Assembly: GCA_029256035.1 (NCBI GenBank)
Contig: JAQSYR010000073.1
Span: 1 to 8,387 of the forward strand
DNA length: 8,387 nt
Source: Anaerocolumna sp.
GTDB lineage: Bacteria; Bacillota; Clostridia; Lachnospirales; Lachnospiraceae
Direction of reading: 5' to 3'
Below are positions 6,498 to 8,387 of the stretch, in pieces; position 1 is the stretch's first letter, and every line of letters starts with the position of its first letter. The notes under the pieces are model-generated. The model was not told where the DNA came from. It worked only from the letters and a program-made list of their open reading frames with translations, and made no database searches. A program made the position numbers and the translations under genes.

Positions 6498-7616
6498 ATG
6501 AACATTAGCAAAAAATTACTTACCATCCTAAAATCAGATTTGGTTCTCATTATTGCTGCAACCTTAGCGCTTCTTTCAATGCTTTTTGTTGCACCTTCCA
6601 TTAACTATATTAATTATATTGATTTTCGTGTATTAAGTTTATTATTTTGCTTAATGGCTGTTGTAGCAGGTTTTAATAAAACAGGGGTATTTCTTCATCT
6701 ATCCAGAAAACTGTTAAACCAGGTTTCCCATTTAAGGGCTTTGGCATTTGTCCTATTTTTGCTTTGCTTTTTTTCATCCATGTGGATTACCAATGATGTT
6801 GCACTTATAACCTTTGTTCCCTTTACCCTAATGCTTCTTGGTTTAACAGGGCAAACCAGCTCTATGATATATATTATCGTAATGGAGACCATTGCTGCCA
6901 ATTTAGGCAGCATGCTGACTCCCGTAGGAAACCCTCAAAATTTATACCTTTATTCTTATTACAATATTTCCTTTGGGGAGTTTATAATTACTGTCCTACC
7001 CTTTACCGTTATATCCCTGCTAGTCCTTGGTCTTTCCGTTCTAGCCATAAAGAAGGAACCTTTATCCTTTGAATTACCTGCTACCGATGACCTGAGCAGC
7101 CAGTCCCGCGGTATTGCAATTTACACCTTCCTTTTTGTTGTCTGTATTATGAGTGTATTGCATTTTATTGATTACCCAGTTGCACTAGTAATTGTACTAC
7201 TTTGTAATTGTGCCTATGACAGGAAAGTATTACGTAAAGTAGACTATGGTCTATTACTTACTTTTGTTTGCTTTTTCCTCTTTATTGGTAACCTGGGAAG
7301 CTTAGAGGTTATTAAGAATTTTATCTCTACTATTTTAATTGGCAGAGAGCTTATAGTTTCTACACTGTTAAGCCAGGTAATTAGCAATGTCCCTGCTGCA
7401 GTGTTGTTATCCACCTTTACCTCCGACTATAAATCATTACTTATTGGTACTAATCTAGGTGGACTTGGAACTTTAATTGCCTCCTTAGCAAGCTTAATAT
7501 CATTTAAATTCTACTGTAAGACCCAGAATGCCCAACCCATAAAGTACCTGATTACATTTACTGGTATAAACTTTTTATTTTTGATTCTTTTACTAAGTGT
7601 TACTCTTATATTGTAA
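6498..7616 (+). CDS. SLC13/CitMHS/ArsB superfamily transporter (anion permease)
   Basis: This 372-residue polytopic membrane protein has about ten hydrophobic segments. It shows the signatures of the ion transporter superfamily that includes SLC13, CitMHS, ArsB and E. coli YbiR: WITNDVALITFVPF (96-109), GSMLTPVGNPQNLYLY (137-152), SNVPAAVLL (296-304) and GTNLGGLGTLIASL (317-330). The two N/G/P-rich motifs, near residues 140 and 320, mark the paired re-entrant loops that form the substrate site in this fold. Family members move dicarboxylates, citrate, sulfate, arsenite or similar anions with sodium or protons; the substrate here cannot be assigned. AGAGGA at 6485-6490 supports the ATG. It starts 36 nt after the YfhO gene with no terminator between, so the two are probably co-transcribed, although no functional link between them is known to me. 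Confidence 0.8.
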   Translation: MNISKKLLTILKSDLVLIIAATLALLSMLFVAPSINYINYIDFRVLSLLFCLMAVVAGFNKTGVFLHLSRKLLNQVSHLRALAFVLFLLCFFSSMWITNDVALITFVPFTLMLLGLTGQTSSMIYIIVMETIAANLGSMLTPVGNPQNLYLYSYYNISFGEFIITVLPFTVISLLVLGLSVLAIKKEPLSFELPATDDLSSQSRGIAIYTFLFVVCIMSVLHFIDYPVALVIVLLCNCAYDRKVLRKVDYGLLLTFVCFFLFIGNLGSLEVIKNFISTILIGRELIVSTLLSQVISNVPAAVLLSTFTSDYKSLLIGTNLGGLGTLIASLASLISFKFYCKTQNAQPIKYLITFTGINFLFLILLLSVTLIL

Positions 7617-7632
7617 GATCAAATGATGGTAG

Positions 7633-7701
7633 ATAGTAAAAGAATAAAGTAAGTGGAAAAAATATTTATTTATTTTTAGAAATTTACTTTACATTTACTA
7701 T
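7633..7701. repeat. AT-rich double inverted repeat overlapping the csp promoter
   Basis: Two consecutive 8-bp arms, ATAGTAAA (7633-7640) and TAAAGTAA (7645-7652), are matched in order by TTACTTTA (7684-7691) and TTTACTAT (7694-7701). The joints are 4 and 2 nt and the loop is 31 AT-rich nt. The right half contains the -35 box of the downstream promoter. It could be the 3' hairpin of the transporter transcript or an operator. Confidence 0.55.
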
Positions 7702-7716
7702 TTTATGTGATACAAT
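7688..7716 (+). promoter_or_regulatory. Strong promoter of the former cold-shock gene
   Basis: TTTACA (7688-7693; 5 of 6) and TACAAT (7711-7716; 5 of 6) are 17 nt apart, and TGA just before the -10 box gives an extended -10. The transcript would start near 7723 and run into the hairpin at 7745-7799. Confidence 0.7.
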
Positions 7717-7744
7717 ACAAATGTATTTAAGGGTTGGTTTTGAT

Positions 7745-7809
7745 TCACATATTTTTGTAAGTCATTAATTCACTATTAATGCTTTACAAAAATATGTGAT
7801 TTTTATTTT
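7745..7809 (+). terminator. Long AT-rich hairpin with T tract, terminator-like
   Basis: The arms 7745-7769 and 7775-7799 pair over 25 positions with one T/C mismatch (7762/7782) and one G.U, around the loop TCACT. The plus strand then reads TTTTTATTTT (7800-7809). The structure would end a transcript of about 85 nt from the upstream promoter. It stands where the 5' part of the csp gene should be. Confidence 0.65.
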
Positions 7810-7811
7810 CT

Positions 7812-7952
7812 CACAACGGTGAAGATGTATTCGTACATTTCTCCGGAATCTTAACTGATGGATTCAAGACTTTAGAAGAAGGTCAGAACGTAAACTTTGA
7901 CATCACTAAAGGCGCTCGTGGAATGCAGGCAGTTAACGTTACTCTTGCATAA
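7812..7952 (+). pseudogene. Cold-shock protein (CspA family), 5'-truncated remnant
   Basis: An uninterrupted frame encodes the last 46 residues of a CspA-type cold-shock protein: HNGEDVFVHFSGI, then DGFKTLEEGQNVNFDI, then GARGMQAVNVTLA and a TAA stop. Intact members are about 66-70 residues. VFVHF, the second RNA-binding motif (RNP2), is present, but the N-terminal beta strands with the KWFN and KGFGFI (RNP1) motifs are absent. The frame is closed by TGA at 7797-7799 and contains no usable start codon or ribosome site. Codon choice (GTA, TTC, GGT, AAC) is that of a highly expressed gene, and the coding part shows no frameshift or stop, so the loss looks recent. The gene keeps its promoter and terminator. 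The hairpin at 7745-7799 occupies the missing segment. Confidence 0.8.
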
Positions 7953-7970
7953 TTAAACCGAAAGCTAATA

Positions 7971-8004
7971 AACCCTTCAAAGTCTGACTTTGAAGGGTTT
8001 TTTT
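7971..8004 (+). terminator. Intrinsic terminator of the csp remnant
   Basis: AACCCTTCAAAGT (7971-7983) pairs perfectly over 13 bp with 7987-7999 around the 3-nt loop CTG, followed by a T tract to 8004. It is 18 nt after the csp stop codon. Confidence 0.9.
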
Positions 8005-8022
8005 ATGTTATAGGAATTTGAC

Positions 8023-8064
8023 AGCCTCCGGTGGATGCACACGAGCAAAGCTCGGCGGCTTTTT
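8023..8064 (+). terminator. GC-rich branched hairpin with T run, second terminator-like element
   Basis: AGCC (8023-8026) pairs with GGCT (8057-8060). Inside, CGAGC (8042-8046) pairs with GCTCG (8050-8054) around AAA, and GTG (8031-8033) can pair with CAC (8038-8040). Five T (8060-8064) follow. It is much richer in GC than its surroundings and could instead be a dispersed repeat. Confidence 0.45.
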
Positions 8065-8123
8065 ATAATAAATTAATACACCAAGTTTCTTTGCACCACT
8101 CTGCATATACTATTACAAATCAT

Positions 8124-8387
8124 TTAAATCAATTTAATCTCATCATTTATCTCCAGATCTTTTAACTTGGCTGTTCCCGATGGTGCTTCAATGACATAAC
8201 TTGCTTTCCATACAACCGGACTAAATTCCATCTTTTTTAAATTGGGAATGATTTTGCATATCTTATGATTTTTATCCACAAAGATAGCATCAATGGAAAA
8301 CTTCATCCCCATCATATGAATACTATTACACGGCATTATAATTAAGCCGGAATCTTTCTCAAGACTGTCTCTGCCTAGCAGGCCTTT
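8124..8387 (-). CDS. DUF192 family protein, cut by right edge
   Basis: The C-terminal 87 residues of a DUF192 protein (PF02643) are present; members are typically 110-160 residues. The frame stays open past the internal Met at 8334-8336 to the window end, and the residues ahead of it (GLLGRDSLEKDSGLII) belong to the family, so that Met is not the start. Recognisable family positions are KGLLGR at the edge, then PCNSIHMMGMKFSIDAIFVDK, SPVVWKASYVIEAPSGTAK and INDEIKLI at the end. DUF192 proteins are small beta-rich domains, often exported in other bacteria, with no established function; whether this copy has a signal peptide lies outside the window. It is convergent with the csp remnant. I see no clear minus-strand terminator after its stop. 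Confidence 0.82.
   Translation of the reverse strand, partial: KGLLGRDSLEKDSGLIIMPCNSIHMMGMKFSIDAIFVDKNHKICKIIPNLKKMEFSPVVWKASYVIEAPSGTAKLKDLEINDEIKLI

Noticed and set aside
6695..6913. 72-residue minus-strand frame inside the transporter gene
   Set aside because: Antisense shadow of a strongly supported membrane protein gene.
8124..8336. DUF192 frame taken as a complete 70-residue gene starting at the Met at 8334-8336
   Set aside because: The frame remains open to the window end and the preceding residues fit the DUF192 family, so the gene is only partly in view.
1..8387. CRISPR array, tRNA or rRNA genes
   Set aside because: No regularly spaced direct repeats, cloverleaf with CCA-proximal T-loop motif, or conserved rRNA segments were seen on either strand.

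Overview
The window is low in GC and carries strong Shine-Dalgarno sites, Firmicutes-type sigmaA promoters, an [FeFe]-hydrogenase maturase (HydE), a small zinc-dependent phospholipase C domain protein and a YfhO-type membrane protein. Together these suggest an anaerobic Clostridia genome, most likely Lachnospiraceae. The lineage is inferred from gene types and composition, not from a search.

Left part (1-1233, minus strand). The 5' third of hydE runs off the left edge. Upstream of it is a promoter (about 556-584) and a roughly 190-nt leader with several helices that ends in an intrinsic terminator (361-389). The terminator's ascending arm can instead pair with a segment further upstream, an attenuator or riboswitch-like layout. 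Next comes a complete gene for a zinc-dependent phospholipase C family protein (574-1233).

Middle part (1234-2587, plus strand). A divergent intergenic region with an extended -10 promoter and several inverted repeats leads into two overlapping half-size permease genes. Their products look like the two halves of one ArsP_1/DUF318 (YraQ-like) permease. A strong terminator follows.

Envelope glycosylation part (2597-7616, plus strand). A new promoter drives a membrane-anchored GT2 polyprenyl-phosphate glycosyltransferase, followed by a large YfhO family protein and an SLC13/ArsB-like transporter. The GT2-YfhO pair resembles the CsbB/YfhO (GtlA/GtlB) system that decorates lipoteichoic acid in Bacillus and Listeria. 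Between the two genes lies a 147-bp palindromic, MITE-like element with perfect 11-bp ends and 22-bp inner arms. No GtcA-type flippase is in the window.

Right part (7617-8387). This stretch is dense in inverted repeats. A strong promoter reads into a 25-bp hairpin with a T tract, directly followed by the last 46 codons of a cold-shock protein gene. The csp start and N-terminal RNA-binding segment are gone, but its terminator is intact. A second GC-rich hairpin with a T run follows. A convergent DUF192 gene on the minus strand runs off the right edge.

The items most worth following up are the hydE leader RNA, the palindromic element inside the glycosylation locus, and the decapitated csp gene with its hairpin.
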